Positions 1-8,728 of a DNA stretch of 64,000 nucleotides are shown one piece after another. Each line of letters starts with the position of its first letter. Position 1 is the stretch's first letter. The DNA comes from Fibrobacterota bacterium. GTDB taxonomy: Bacteria > Fibrobacterota > Chitinivibrionia > Chitinivibrionales > Chitinispirillaceae. A program made the translations under genes and the position numbers. The stretch lies in assembly GCA_023412475.1 (NCBI GenBank), contig JAEYNR010000044.1, forward strand, positions 1-64,000. Reading direction: 5' to 3'. A model generated the notes under the pieces. It did not search any database. It was not told where the DNA came from and was given only the letters and a program-made list of their open reading frames with translations.

Positions 1-26
1 GCGACGATTCTGGGTTTTGTGCACAT
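1..26 (-). CDS. 5' end of an unidentified gene running off the left edge
   Basis: An ATG at 26 (minus strand) opens a frame reading M-C-T-K-P-R-I-V up to the window edge. An AAAGGAGA ribosome-binding site at 35-42 sits at good spacing before it, which is why I call a start here. Only eight codons are visible, so the product cannot be named. Two hairpins (56-80 and 93-146) lie in the presumed leader. Confidence 0.5.
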
Positions 27-55
27 GGGTGGATTCTCCTTTATTGGGTATGTGG

Positions 56-80
56 AATTGCAGGGGATAAAGCTGCAATT
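56..80 (-). promoter_or_regulatory. Leader hairpin upstream of the left-edge gene
   Basis: AATTGCAG (56-63) and CTGCAATT (73-80) form a perfect 8-bp stem around a 9-nt loop, about 15 nt upstream of the AAAGGAGA ribosome-binding site of the left-edge gene. It could be a leader structure affecting translation. No known riboswitch is recognised. Confidence 0.35.
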
Positions 81-92
81 TTGATTCCAAGG

Positions 93-146
93 AAGTGCCC
101 CAGAGATGAAGGGTTTACTGATCACAAACTCATCTCTGAGGTGCTT
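93..146. repeat. Palindromic repeat, copy A
   Basis: Arms 93-109 and 130-146 pair over 17 positions with one mismatch and two G-T wobbles. The 43-nt core (99-141, beginning CCCAGAG and containing GGTTTAC) lines up without gaps with a second copy at 39086-39128: 16 of 20 left-arm and 9 of 11 right-arm bases are identical and the central spacer has the same 12-nt length. One stem pair differs in a compensatory way (A-T here, G-C there). Neither strand has a clear U-tract, so it looks like a mobile or structured repeat rather than a terminator. Confidence 0.5.
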
Positions 147-147
147 C

Positions 148-797
148 GACTCAAAAAAACCAAAACAACCAAACCCAACCCCCCCCGCACTTTAAGACAT
201 TTCAGGAAACATAACTTTCTTTTTGAATCTTCTAACATAGGCTAATAGAATAAGATCTTTCAGAGCAGAGGAAAATAGATTCTAAAAAAAAGATTATTGT
301 CAACAACAAAAAAATTGTGCTCCGAAGTAGAGCCATATAATAGCAGCTCTGGCATTACATTACAAAACACTACTATCCTTTGGGAAAAACTACTATTGAA
401 AGACACTTGGAAAAATTATCTCTGCATCTACCTGATGTCAGATCACCGAAGTTGAGAGAAAACAGCGAATGAACCAAATTAAGATAATCCACTTTTTTTA
501 GGGGGTATGTATTTGACTGCCTGAACAGAGGCGAATTTCTTGTTTGGTAATTCTAATTCAGATTTATATTATTCTTCAAATTATTAGCTACTATCAGTCG
601 GGCAGTCGGGAAAAGTAGGCCCTCTGCCAATTCTCAATTTTACTCTATATGATAGCGTGCCATCCAAACAAAGTTGTGCCAAATTGTCTACAACTTCAAT
701 TAAGACTGCACATAATATTTCTTTTTTAAACAAGATTGGCTATCACTATTTTTATGTATCTGAACCGACGTTCCAAACATTATTAACAGGAGCTTAA
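148..797. other. Non-coding stretch
   Basis: AT-rich DNA with a short C-run near 180-187 and poly-A patches near 285-310. I see no supportable gene. The promoter of the FKBP gene should lie in its right part, but no convincing -35/-10 pair was found. Confidence 0.5.
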
Positions 798-1547
798 ATG
801 AACCGATCTTTCTTATTGGCAGGAGCATGCGCTTGTGCATTATTTGCAGTCAGTTGTGAAAAAAGTGGAAAAAATGATAACAGTGGGGATCGATACAATG
901 CATCTACTGAATCAATTACCACTTTTGAGGATTCCGTCAGTTATATAATTGGTTTTAATATGGGTGGTTCACTCAGAGAAATAAAAGATGAAGTCAATCT
1001 GAATCTGCTAATGCAAGGTGTTAATGACATGATTAACGGAAAAGAAACAAAGATCACCCGGGAAACTGCCAATCCCTTAATGAAACGTTTCGAAGACCAA
1101 ATGCGAAAAAAAGTGAAAAAAGCGGAAGATGAAAAGTGTGCCAAGAATAAAGCAGAAGGAAGTAAGTTTCTTGAAGAGAACAAGGGCAGAAGTGGTGTTA
1201 TTACTACTGCCAGCGGTCTTCAATACATTGTTCTAAATGAAGGCCGTGGCCCTAAACCAAAAGAATCAGATCAAGTAAAGATCAATTATTTTGGAACATT
1301 GACCGATGGCACAGAGTTTGACAATTCCTACAAGAGGGGGCAGCCAGCCGAATTTCGAGTCAGCGGAGTAATCAAAGGATGGACAGAAGCTTTACAGCTT
1401 ATGAATTCCGGAAGTAAATTTAAAATCTTTGTTCCATCAGAACTAGCTTACGGTGATCGCAGTGCCGGACCTCAGATTGGACCAGGTTCGGTATTGATTT
1501 TTGAAATTGAACTGCTGGAAATTGTTAATGCTGCAGATAACAGATAA
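798..1547 (+). CDS. FKBP-type peptidyl-prolyl cis-trans isomerase, lipoprotein
   Basis: Predicted envelope-anchored proline isomerase that would help fold exported proteins. Residues 1-20 form a lipoprotein signal ending in A-V-S-C, so Cys20 is the likely lipidated residue. Residues about 40-130 form a charged helical region typical of the FKBP N-terminal dimerisation domain. Residues about 137-243 form the FKBP domain, with the family signatures VKINYFGTLTDGTEFDNS and FKIFVPSELAYG visible. At 249 residues it matches FkpA/Mip-like enzymes. The start follows a CAGGAGC-type ribosome-binding site at suitable distance. It stands alone, followed by a hairpin at 1589-1617. FkpA or Mip orthology is not certain, so no symbol is given. 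Confidence 0.9.
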   Translation: MNRSFLLAGACACALFAVSCEKSGKNDNSGDRYNASTESITTFEDSVSYIIGFNMGGSLREIKDEVNLNLLMQGVNDMINGKETKITRETANPLMKRFEDQMRKKVKKAEDEKCAKNKAEGSKFLEENKGRSGVITTASGLQYIVLNEGRGPKPKESDQVKINYFGTLTDGTEFDNSYKRGQPAEFRVSGVIKGWTEALQLMNSGSKFKIFVPSELAYGDRSAGPQIGPGSVLIFEIELLEIVNAADNR

Positions 1548-1588
1548 AAATAGAACTCTTTGAGGAAACTTTTCTGAAAATAATAAAT

Positions 1589-1617
1589 GGATCAGTGCCA
1601 GAATTTTGCACTGATCC
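1589..1617 (+). terminator. Hairpin after the FKBP gene
   Basis: GGATCAGTGC (1589-1598) and GCACTGATCC (1608-1617) form a perfect 10-bp stem with a 9-nt loop, 41 nt after the stop codon. The plus-strand tail is only weakly T-rich, so termination efficiency is uncertain; the minus-strand flank is more U-rich. Confidence 0.5.
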
Positions 1618-1876
1618 CTTCAGCAATGTACTACCCGGCCCTAATCGCAATTCCACAACAGAGCCCTTCATCTATCTTTAAATATAAAAATATCGACATT
1701 TTATTCCAAAAGTCCTGTACCGAAAGTGTATTCAATTAGAATACAAGCAATACTTCTTTATGGTTTGAAATGGAAATTATGTACATAGAAATTGATTAAT
1801 ACCCATAAATGACAACTGGGCGAATAATTGCAGGAGCATCACTTCACAATACCAACAGTTTGCATAAAGAGGATTT

Positions 1877-2638
1877 ATGCCTGAAAATTTGAACACCCTA
1901 GAGCAAGGTGACATTTTTTTCTTCTATCAACCTAAAGTTCAACAGAAAAATCCTGACTCTGAAGCTGATATTCGCAGGTTCTATATGGTACTGATTCCCG
2001 ACCAGAAACAAAAATATCGTTTGATGGTAATCGGGCAAAAAGAACTTCCTGAACCGAATAAAGCAGGGCAACAGAGATACTGGGGATATGTATTGATGAT
2101 TAGTGAAACACCTGAACAGATCCGTAATGAGTTAGGGTCGAAACATTATAGCACCAAAACCCGTGGAGAAAGATTCATTCAAACCGCACGTCCCTCAGGT
2201 GAGGGTGTTTATCGGATTGTAAACCATAATGGACACACCCACCTGATTTATTCACTGGAATTGCCAAAAAAAAACGGTGAAGTCCATGATGAACTAAATA
2301 TTGAGCAACAGGCCAGTTATATCATAACCGTGAAAAACCCTCAAGTTGAATCTCCTGTCAGGGTTGGGCTTTCTCAGAACAGAAATGCCAATTACCCTCA
2401 ATACTTGCAGAACAAATTTGGGGACAAACGTTTTTCAGAACTTGATCCCGTAGATTTTCTTGACTACGAAGGCTCGGAATTTATTCTTATATCCTCTTCT
2501 GAGGATATCAAAGAGGAGTTAGGGATAGAGCTTAAAACTGATGATGAATCAATGTATTCAGCAGATATCTTTTCAAAATTGAAACTGGACAGATCCAATC
2601 GACCTTCATCCCCTCTATTTAAAGGTGAATGGAAGTAG
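1877..2638 (+). CDS. Unrecognised soluble protein, 253 residues
   Basis: I do not recognise a family. The ATG follows GAGG five bases upstream. There is no signal peptide or membrane segment, so it is probably cytoplasmic. The protein is mostly beta-type and ordered to about residue 235. Residues 1-25 read like a small beta-domain beginning LEQGDIFFFYQP, and a conserved-looking WGYVLMISETPEQIR stretch lies near residue 70. The last residues (SSPLFKGEWK) look like a tail added by an intergenic repeat, a pattern I know from other genomes. It stands alone between the FKBP gene and the convergent fba gene. Confidence 0.7.
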   Translation: MPENLNTLEQGDIFFFYQPKVQQKNPDSEADIRRFYMVLIPDQKQKYRLMVIGQKELPEPNKAGQQRYWGYVLMISETPEQIRNELGSKHYSTKTRGERFIQTARPSGEGVYRIVNHNGHTHLIYSLELPKKNGEVHDELNIEQQASYIITVKNPQVESPVRVGLSQNRNANYPQYLQNKFGDKRFSELDPVDFLDYEGSEFILISSSEDIKEELGIELKTDDESMYSADIFSKLKLDRSNRPSSPLFKGEWK

Positions 2639-2731
2639 ACAACAATAGCAGAAGATCTCAGATGCAAATTTCGATTTGATTGTTTTAAAGTGTATCAATT
2701 TCAGTTATCAACACATATCGATAGACCTGCG

Positions 2732-2766
2732 AAAAATAAAAAGGCCCGCCAGAAAAGCGAGCCTTT
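2732..2766 (-). terminator. Intrinsic terminator of fba
   Basis: Read on the minus strand, AAAGGC-CGC pairs with GCG-GCCTTT around a short loop (2740-2766) and is followed by a TTTTTATTTTT-like U-tract (2731-2739). It lies about 25 nt past the fba stop. The plus strand has no U-tract, so it acts for fba only. Confidence 0.85.
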
Positions 2767-2791
2767 AGAAAAGTAGTACTCTTATCGAAAA

Positions 2792-3787
2792 TCAGGCATT
2801 GCCTGCACTTCCCAGAACTTTTTCATTTTTCTCGATCATCATCTTTATAAGTTCATCACGTGCAGGTCCAAGGTATTTTCTTGGATCGAATTCATCCGGT
2901 TTTTCCTGGAAAACTTTTCTTATCATGGCAGTCATGACCAGACGGCCATCAGAATCTATATTGATTTTGCAAACAGCCGATTTTGCAGCTTTACGGAGTT
3001 GTTCAGAGGGGATACCAACTGCAGCTTTCAGTTTTCCACCATTACTGTTAATTATCTCCACATATTCTGGAAGAACAGAGGAGGCTCCATGAAGAACAAT
3101 GGGGAATCCGGAAATTCTTTTTTCGATCTCTTCCAGAATATCGAATCTTAACGGAGGAGGAACCAGAACCCCCTTCTCATCTTTTGTGCACTGTTCGGGT
3201 TTGAACTTATAAGCTCCATGTGAAGTACCAATAGAAATAGCCAGAGAATCAACGCCAGTTTTCTTTACGAAATCTTCAACCTGCTCAGGTTGGGTATAGA
3301 TTGATTTTGCAGCCTGAACATCATCTTCAATTCCTGCCAGTACACCCAGTTCACCCTCCACAGTAACATCATACTTATGAGCATACTCCACTACTTTGGA
3401 AGTAAGCTCTATGTTCTTTTCGTAGGAATGATGTGAGCCGTCAATCATAACAGATGAGAATCCGCTTTCTATGCAGGAAACGCACAGCTCGTATGTGTCA
3501 CCATGGTCCAAATGAAGTGCGACAGGAATATCATATCCGGCATCACGGGCCATCGCTACGGCACCCTGAGCCATATACCTTAGCAGGATGGGATTAGCGT
3601 ATTTTCTCGCACCGCTGGAAACCTGCATGATAACCGGTGACTTTGATTTTCCGCAAGCTGTAACAATCGCCTGAATCTGTTCCATGTTATTAAAATTATA
3701 AGCTGGAATGGCGTATTTGCCGTCAAAAGCTTTTTTGAACATCTCTTTGGTGTTAACAAACCCCAATTCTTTGTAATTTACTGCCAT
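2792..3787 (-). CDS. fba: Class II fructose-bisphosphate aldolase
   Basis: Zinc-dependent glycolytic and gluconeogenic aldolase that interconverts fructose 1,6-bisphosphate with glyceraldehyde 3-phosphate and dihydroxyacetone phosphate. The protein has 331 residues. Visible signatures are PAYNFNN near the N terminus, the metal-site run ALHLDHGD, GSHHSYEKN, and VLHGASSVLP late in the protein. I start at the ATG at 3787, seven bases after AGGA; a GTG one codon upstream (3790) is too close to that site. The gene lies only 32 nt after the rplQ terminator hairpin, so it probably has its own short-leader promoter or is read by leakage from the ribosomal operon. Confidence 0.95.
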   Translation of the reverse strand: MAVNYKELGFVNTKEMFKKAFDGKYAIPAYNFNNMEQIQAIVTACGKSKSPVIMQVSSGARKYANPILLRYMAQGAVAMARDAGYDIPVALHLDHGDTYELCVSCIESGFSSVMIDGSHHSYEKNIELTSKVVEYAHKYDVTVEGELGVLAGIEDDVQAAKSIYTQPEQVEDFVKKTGVDSLAISIGTSHGAYKFKPEQCTKDEKGVLVPPPLRFDILEEIEKRISGFPIVLHGASSVLPEYVEIINSNGGKLKAAVGIPSEQLRKAAKSAVCKINIDSDGRLVMTAMIRKVFQEKPDEFDPRKYLGPARDELIKMMIEKNEKVLGSAGNA

Positions 3788-3813
3788 CACTTCGTCCTTT
3801 CACCAAGAATAAA

Positions 3814-3848
3814 ACAGAAACTGCCGATAAAAGCTTTTACCGGCAGTT
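3814..3848 (-). terminator. Terminator closing the ribosomal protein superoperon
   Basis: AACTGCCG (3819-3826) pairs with CGGCAGTT (3841-3848). The inner TAAAAGCTTTTA is itself palindromic, so the whole forms one long stem with a single A-C interruption. On the minus strand it is followed by TTCTGTTTTATT. It lies 30 nt after the rplQ stop and just before fba. Confidence 0.8.
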
Positions 3849-3878
3849 CTAAGTTTAATTTATCAAAACGTGCGAATT

Positions 3879-4346
3879 TTATTCCTCAGCCGAGCTCTTT
3901 TCGGAGGCTGCTGCTGATGAAGCAGAGGATTCTGTTTTAGGCTTCTTTGCCTTAACTTTTTTCTTGTTTTTGCGTATAGGATCAGGTGACCCTCTTCCGA
4001 CAAGTTCAATGATTGACATTGCAGCATTATCACCTTTACGATCGTTTACTTTTATGATTCTTGTATAACCACCTTCCCGATCTTTATAAGATGGTGCAAT
4101 ATCGTCAAACAGTTTTTTCAGAACTGTTTTATCGTTGATTCTCCTTGCTGCCAGTCTAACTCTGTGCAGGTCACCTTTTTTCCCATAAGTGATAAGCCTT
4201 TCAACCACACCTCGAACTTCTTTTGCTTTAGCAAGAGTAGTGGTCACACGCTCTTTGTCCAGAATTGATATTGCCAGATTGGACAACATAGCACGTCTAT
4301 GACTGGCAGTTCTGTTTAACTTTCTTCCAGAAACCAGATGTCGCAT
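3879..4346 (-). CDS. rplQ: 50S ribosomal protein L17
   Basis: Large-subunit protein near the exit tunnel. It begins MRHLVSGRKLNRTASHRRAM, the canonical L17 start. At 155 residues it is longer than the common ~120: the last ~35 residues are a lysine-rich then Ser/Ala/Glu-rich low-complexity tail. It is the last gene of the alpha operon (rpsM-rpsK-rpsD-rpoA-rplQ) and is followed by a strong terminator. Confidence 0.97.
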   Translation of the reverse strand: MRHLVSGRKLNRTASHRRAMLSNLAISILDKERVTTTLAKAKEVRGVVERLITYGKKGDLHRVRLAARRINDKTVLKKLFDDIAPSYKDREGGYTRIIKVNDRKGDNAAMSIIELVGRGSPDPIRKNKKKVKAKKPKTESSASSAAASEKSSAEE

Positions 4347-4419
4347 CTTAATTCCTTTATTTCATTACATTAAAAAAAAACATTGCATTCCATTAAAAGG
4401 ACTGCACTTACCACTACCG

Positions 4420-5409
4420 TCAGGCATTTTCCTGACTTGTACCCATTATTTTGTCAACATCCATACCAAAGGTCAGCCCGAGATTTGCAAGCACCTGATT
4501 AAGCTCGATCAAGGATTTTCTACCGAAATTCTTGTATTTGAGCATATCAGTTTCCTGATTTTTAACCAGATCAGCAAGAGTATGGATATTAGCAGCCCTA
4601 AGACAATTGTTTGAACGTACAGACAACTCAAGTTCATCGACTCTCATTTTCAGTAGCTGACGAAGTTTTTCAGTTTTCTCATCGTGCACTACTTCCTGTA
4701 TTGGTTCAAATTCTCCTTCAATATTGATAAAAACAGCCAGTTGATCATACAGCAGTTTTGCAGCATAACCCATGGCATCTTCTACACTCAGACTTCCATC
4801 GGTCCAGATATCGAAAATTATCTTGTCCAGATCAGTTCTCTGACCCACACGGGTATTTTCAACTATATAGTTTACCCTGGAAACAGGGGAGAAGATCGCA
4901 TCAATAGGTATTGTACCAATAGGATCATCTTCTTTTCGGTTCATTTCCGCAGGTACGTACCCTCTGCCATCCGAAACTTTCATTTCAATCTTTAATTTTG
5001 CATCAGGATTAATGGTAGCAATATGCAGAGCAGGATTTAAAATAACTACATCAGGATTTTTCTCTATATCGGAAGCCTTTACTTCTCCTTCACCTTTTAC
5101 TTCCAGACGCAGTGTAGTATCATGATCTGCCATTAATTTTAATCGAATCTGTTTGATGTTAAGGATAATGTCAGTTACATCTTCCACAACACCTTCTATG
5201 GTCGAATACTCATGAGAAATTCCATCAATTCTTACCGAACTTACAGCTGCTCCCTGCAGTGAGGACAGAAGGATTCTACGAAGAGAGTTTCCGATCGTAT
5301 GACCCCATCCTCTTTCCAGAGGTTCCACAATAACACGTGCAAAATTCGGTATATTTTCAGGATTCTCAATCTGGATGCCTTTTGGCATCATCAGGCTTTT
5401 CCATTTCAT
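4420..5409 (-). CDS. rpoA: RNA polymerase alpha subunit
   Basis: Assembly platform of RNA polymerase and contact point for UP elements and activators. At 329 residues it shows the N-terminal dimerisation domain (about 1-235, with PLERGWGHTIGNSLRRILL) and the C-terminal DNA-binding domain (about 250-315, with LELSVRSNNCLRAANIHTL and FGRKSLIELNQVLANLGL). The ATG at 5409 follows AAGGAGA at an 11-nt spacing. It lies between rpsD and rplQ, the normal alpha-operon position. Confidence 0.98.
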   Translation of the reverse strand: MKWKSLMMPKGIQIENPENIPNFARVIVEPLERGWGHTIGNSLRRILLSSLQGAAVSSVRIDGISHEYSTIEGVVEDVTDIILNIKQIRLKLMADHDTTLRLEVKGEGEVKASDIEKNPDVVILNPALHIATINPDAKLKIEMKVSDGRGYVPAEMNRKEDDPIGTIPIDAIFSPVSRVNYIVENTRVGQRTDLDKIIFDIWTDGSLSVEDAMGYAAKLLYDQLAVFINIEGEFEPIQEVVHDEKTEKLRQLLKMRVDELELSVRSNNCLRAANIHTLADLVKNQETDMLKYKNFGRKSLIELNQVLANLGLTFGMDVDKIMGTSQENA

Positions 5410-5427
5410 TGCGCTTTATATCTCCTT

Positions 5428-6051
5428 TTATCTGGAGTACAATTCAACTACGAGCTGTTCCTGGACATTCACAGGAATCACATTGCGTTCCGGAATTCTT
5501 AACACGGAACCTTCTAGCTTGACTTTATCTACGTTCAACCACTCAGGAGTATCACGTAGAGATTTAAGTGAACTATGAATAGATTCCATGTTTTTACTTT
5601 TTTCACGAACCTGTATGATATCGTTGGGCTTTACTTGATAAGAAGGTATATTTACCTTTTTACCATTGATTCTAAAATGGTTGTGTAATACAAACTGCCT
5701 TGCACTTGAGCGTGATGGTGCAAAACCCAGCCGATAGATAATATTGTCCAGACGCATCTCAAGGATCTGTAACAGACGTTCTCCAGTAACACCGGATCTT
5801 TTGGTTGCTGCCTCAAAATATTTTTCGAATTGGCTTTCCAGAACACCGTAGATTCTTCTGATTTTCTGTTTTTCCCTTAACTGAAGGTTATACTCAGTCG
5901 CAGCACGTCTGCGTTTTGATACACGTATTCCAGGTGGGAACGGTCTTTTTTCAACAGCACAATTCTCCGACTTGCATCTTTCACCCTTGAGCATTAATTT
6001 CATGCCTTCCCTTCGGCACTGTCTGCACCGTGGGCCGTGGTAAACTGCCAT
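5428..6051 (-). CDS. rpsD: 30S ribosomal protein S4, zinc-finger form
   Basis: Primary 16S-binding assembly protein of the 30S body, 207 residues. Cys9, Cys12, Cys26 and Cys31 give the C-x2-C...C-x4-C zinc knuckle of the C+ form of S4. The S4 RNA-binding domain follows (RLDNIIYRLGFAPSRSSARQ). The C terminus ends in YSR as is usual. It sits in the alpha operon, 18 nt upstream of rpoA. In other bacteria S4 represses this operon; no leader site was identified here. Confidence 0.97.
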   Translation of the reverse strand: MAVYHGPRCRQCRREGMKLMLKGERCKSENCAVEKRPFPPGIRVSKRRRAATEYNLQLREKQKIRRIYGVLESQFEKYFEAATKRSGVTGERLLQILEMRLDNIIYRLGFAPSRSSARQFVLHNHFRINGKKVNIPSYQVKPNDIIQVREKSKNMESIHSSLKSLRDTPEWLNVDKVKLEGSVLRIPERNVIPVNVQEQLVVELYSR

Positions 6052-6127
6052 TGTTATATTCTCCTCAATTTATACTGCTTATTAATCGTTTTTGTTCGGA
6101 ATTCATATCTACTACTGACAAATTTCA

Positions 6128-6520
6128 TTAGACTCTTCTACGTTTAGGCGGACGACAACCATTATGCGGAACAGCAGTAAAATCTTTAATAGCCATAATT
6201 CTTAACCCTGCTACAGCTAAAGCCCTTATAGCGCTCTCCCTGCCATTTCCTGCTCCCCGTAAATGCACTTCTACTTTTCTAACTCCAGCATCATAAGCAA
6301 GCTTTCCCACCACTTCAGCAGCAATACCAGCAGCATAAGGAGTACTTTTTCTTGAACCCTTGAAACCTGACTTGCCCGGAGTATTCCATGCAACTACATT
6401 ACCCCTGCTGTCGGTTACATTTATCAAAGTATTATTAAATGTTGCCCTAATGTGTGCAACACCTTCTGCAGCCGCTTTTTTCTTTAGTTTCTTGGTGGCT
6501 GATGCACTTTCTTTATTCAT
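6128..6520 (-). CDS. rpsK: 30S ribosomal protein S11
   Basis: Platform protein of the 30S subunit, 130 residues. The family core (AHIRATFNNTLINVTDSRGN and GFKGSRKSTPYAAG) and the basic C terminus NGCRPPKRRRV are present. The first ~20 residues are lysine/alanine-rich. It lies between rpsM and rpsD. Confidence 0.97.
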   Translation of the reverse strand: MNKESASATKKLKKKAAAEGVAHIRATFNNTLINVTDSRGNVVAWNTPGKSGFKGSRKSTPYAAGIAAEVVGKLAYDAGVRKVEVHLRGAGNGRESAIRALAVAGLRIMAIKDFTAVPHNGCRPPKRRRV

Positions 6521-6555
6521 CTGATGAAACCTCTCACTTAATAAATTGGCCTGAA

Positions 6556-6933
6556 CTATTTAGTTGCCTTTTTCTTGTTGGCGATTGTTTTCCTTGGACC
6601 CTTTCTGGTCCTGGCATTTGTACGAGTACGCTGCCCATTGGCAGGGAGACCACGGCGATGCCTCAATCCACGGAAACACCCAATATCCATCAATCTCTTT
6701 ATATTCATGCGAGTACCAGCTCTAAGGACACCCTCTGTCTGATATTCACTATCGATGACTCTTCTGATTCTATCAAGTTCTTCAACAGAAAGATCCTTGA
6801 CTTTTTTGTTCTGATCAATTCCAGCTTTATCAAGAATTTTCTTTGATGAGGAAATACCTATACCATAAACATAAGTCAAGGCTATTAAAGTAATTTTATT
6901 GTTTGGTATATCAACTCCAGCTACACGAGCCAC
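6556..6933 (-). CDS. rpsM: 30S ribosomal protein S13
   Basis: Head protein of the 30S subunit that contacts P-site tRNA and L5. It has 125 residues, begins MARVAGVDIPNNKI and carries the helix-two-turn-helix run TYVYGIGISSSKKIL. The C-terminal tail is strongly basic (RKGPRKTIANKKKATK), as the family requires. It follows rpmJ. Confidence 0.97.
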   Translation of the reverse strand: MARVAGVDIPNNKITLIALTYVYGIGISSSKKILDKAGIDQNKKVKDLSVEELDRIRRVIDSEYQTEGVLRAGTRMNIKRLMDIGCFRGLRHRRGLPANGQRTRTNARTRKGPRKTIANKKKATK

Positions 6934-7036
6934 GTTAGAACCCCCTAATTAAAAATCTCATTTATAATAATCATAACTCACAAAAAGCAATCTTGACACT
7001 CAAATCTAAAATCAAGTTTTTCAATATTAATATTGA

Positions 7037-7153
7037 TTATCCTTGACGCTGTTTGTGTTTGGGGCTTTTGGAGCAAATAACTCTAACAACCCCTTTTCTT
7101 TTTATTATCTTGCAATTATTGCATATCCGTTTTACCGATGCACGTACTTTCAC
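7037..7153 (-). CDS. rpmJ: 50S ribosomal protein L36, zinc form
   Basis: A 38-residue gene found by direct translation. It starts at a GTG (7153) four bases after GAGGAGATAAAA, and ends with TAA at 7037-7039. The protein begins MKVRASVKRICNNCK and ends KHKQRQG. Cys11, Cys14, Cys27 and His33 form the canonical C-x2-C-x12-C-x5-H zinc site. It lies between infA and rpsM, its usual place. Confidence 0.95.
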   Translation of the reverse strand: MKVRASVKRICNNCKIIKRKGVVRVICSKSPKHKQRQG

Positions 7154-7167
7154 TTTTATCTCCTCTT

Positions 7168-7386
7168 TTATTTATATCTGTATACGATTCTTCCACGGGT
7201 CAAATCATAAGGTGAAAGCTCAATGAGTACTTTATCACCAGGAAGGATGCGGATATAGTTCATTCTCATTTTGCCGGAGATATGTGCCAAAATCTCATGC
7301 TTATTCTCCAACATAACCTTGAATGATGCGTTTGGTAATGTCTCAGTAACAGTTCCTTCCACTTGTATCGAATCATGTTTTGCCAT
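7168..7386 (-). CDS. infA: Translation initiation factor IF-1
   Basis: A 72-residue OB-fold protein that binds the 30S A site during initiation. The family signatures VEGTVTETLPNASFKV, HISGKMRMNYIRILPGDKV and LSPYDLTRGRIVYRYK cover almost the whole chain. It directly follows secY; the adk and map genes that often separate these two are absent. Confidence 0.97.
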   Translation of the reverse strand: MAKHDSIQVEGTVTETLPNASFKVMLENKHEILAHISGKMRMNYIRILPGDKVLIELSPYDLTRGRIVYRYK

Positions 7387-7405
7387 AATATAAATCTGCA
7401 GAACC

Positions 7406-8728
7406 TTATCGTCTGCCCCTCAAACGTCCTTTCTTAAGAAATCCCTCGTAATTTCTCATCTGAAGATGAGATTCAAGCTGCTGAAGTGTATCCAGAGCAA
7501 CTCCAACACAAATTAATATGCTCGTTCCGCCAAAATAAAAGTTTATGTTCATTGCTCCCATCAATAGAAAAGGAGCAACAGAAATAAAAGCCAGAAAGAC
7601 TGATCCAGGTAGTGTAATTCTTGATAACACATTATCTAAAAATTCGGCAGTTTTCTTTCCCGGCCTGATACCCGGTATAAATCCTCCAGATCTTTTAAGA
7701 TTGTCGGCGATATCGAGCGGGTTAAAAATAATGGCTGTGTAAAAATAAGTAAAGAAAATAATCAATAATGCAAAAAATAAAGAATAAAGAACACCACCCG
7801 GAGCAAACCATCTGAATAGCTCATCAATAACTATCGATTCCGGGAAAAAGCTTTTTATCATCCCTGGGAAAGTCATAATTGATGATGCAAAAATGATTGG
7901 AATAACTCCTGCCATATTTAATCTTAAAGGTAACACTGTGTTCTGTCCGGCATACATCTTCGTTCCAACAACTTTTTTTGGAGTCTGAATAGGAATTCTT
8001 CTCATTGCTTGTGTCATCATCACTATAAAAGCGGTCATGCTTATTACTATCGAAAGAATAATCAGCTCTATGAACGGATGCCTGACACCTGAAATCATCT
8101 GTTGCACCTCGGAAATTATTCCCTGAGGTAGCCTGGCAACGATTCCGATGAAAATTATAAGCGAAATCCCATTGCCCAAGCCCTTCTGAGTAATCTGCTC
8201 ACCAAGCCACATAATGAACATTGTACCAGTGGAAAGAGCGACTGTAGTCAAAAGAGTAAATTTTACTCCAATCAGATTAGCCTGTACAGCGTGCAAGCCG
8301 GTTTTTGGAGAAACGATGCTCTGAAGAAAAATGCTTATTCCAACAGCCTGAACAATAGAAAGAAGCACAGTTCCATAGCGGGTATACTGTGTAATCTTTT
8401 TTCTTCCCTCACCACCTTCACGTTGAAGCTTATGGAAATAGGGGAAAACAGTTCCTAAAAGCTGTATTATAATGGATGCACTTATGTAGGGCATAATTCC
8501 TAAAGCAAAGACAGTCACTCTGCTGAAAGCACCACCCACAAACATGTCGTATAATCCAAAAAGAGAACTCTGCGATGATTGTGCAATAAAATCTGCAAGT
8601 ACCTGCGGATCAATTCCGGGAGTTGGAACATGTCCCCCCAGCCGGTAAATTAAAATAATAAAAAGCGTAAACAATATACGCTTTCTCAATTCGACTATAC
8701 GGAAGATATTCTGGATAGTGTCAAGCAC
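7406..8728 (-). CDS. secY: Preprotein translocase subunit SecY
   Basis: Channel subunit of the Sec translocon, with ten predicted membrane helices. The plug-region run PYISASIIIQLL and the cytoplasmic loop ending GIRPGKKTAEFLDNVLSRI are recognisable. I start at the GTG at 8728 (MLDTIQNIFRI, matching the family N terminus, nine bases after GAGG), giving 440 residues; a TTG at 8734 is also possible. The start overlaps the end of rplO by 8 nt, so the two are probably translationally coupled. Confidence 0.96.
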   Translation of the reverse strand: MLDTIQNIFRIVELRKRILFTLFIILIYRLGGHVPTPGIDPQVLADFIAQSSQSSLFGLYDMFVGGAFSRVTVFALGIMPYISASIIIQLLGTVFPYFHKLQREGGEGRKKITQYTRYGTVLLSIVQAVGISIFLQSIVSPKTGLHAVQANLIGVKFTLLTTVALSTGTMFIMWLGEQITQKGLGNGISLIIFIGIVARLPQGIISEVQQMISGVRHPFIELIILSIVISMTAFIVMMTQAMRRIPIQTPKKVVGTKMYAGQNTVLPLRLNMAGVIPIIFASSIMTFPGMIKSFFPESIVIDELFRWFAPGGVLYSLFFALLIIFFTYFYTAIIFNPLDIADNLKRSGGFIPGIRPGKKTAEFLDNVLSRITLPGSVFLAFISVAPFLLMGAMNINFYFGGTSILICVGVALDTLQQLESHLQMRNYEGFLKKGRLRGRR

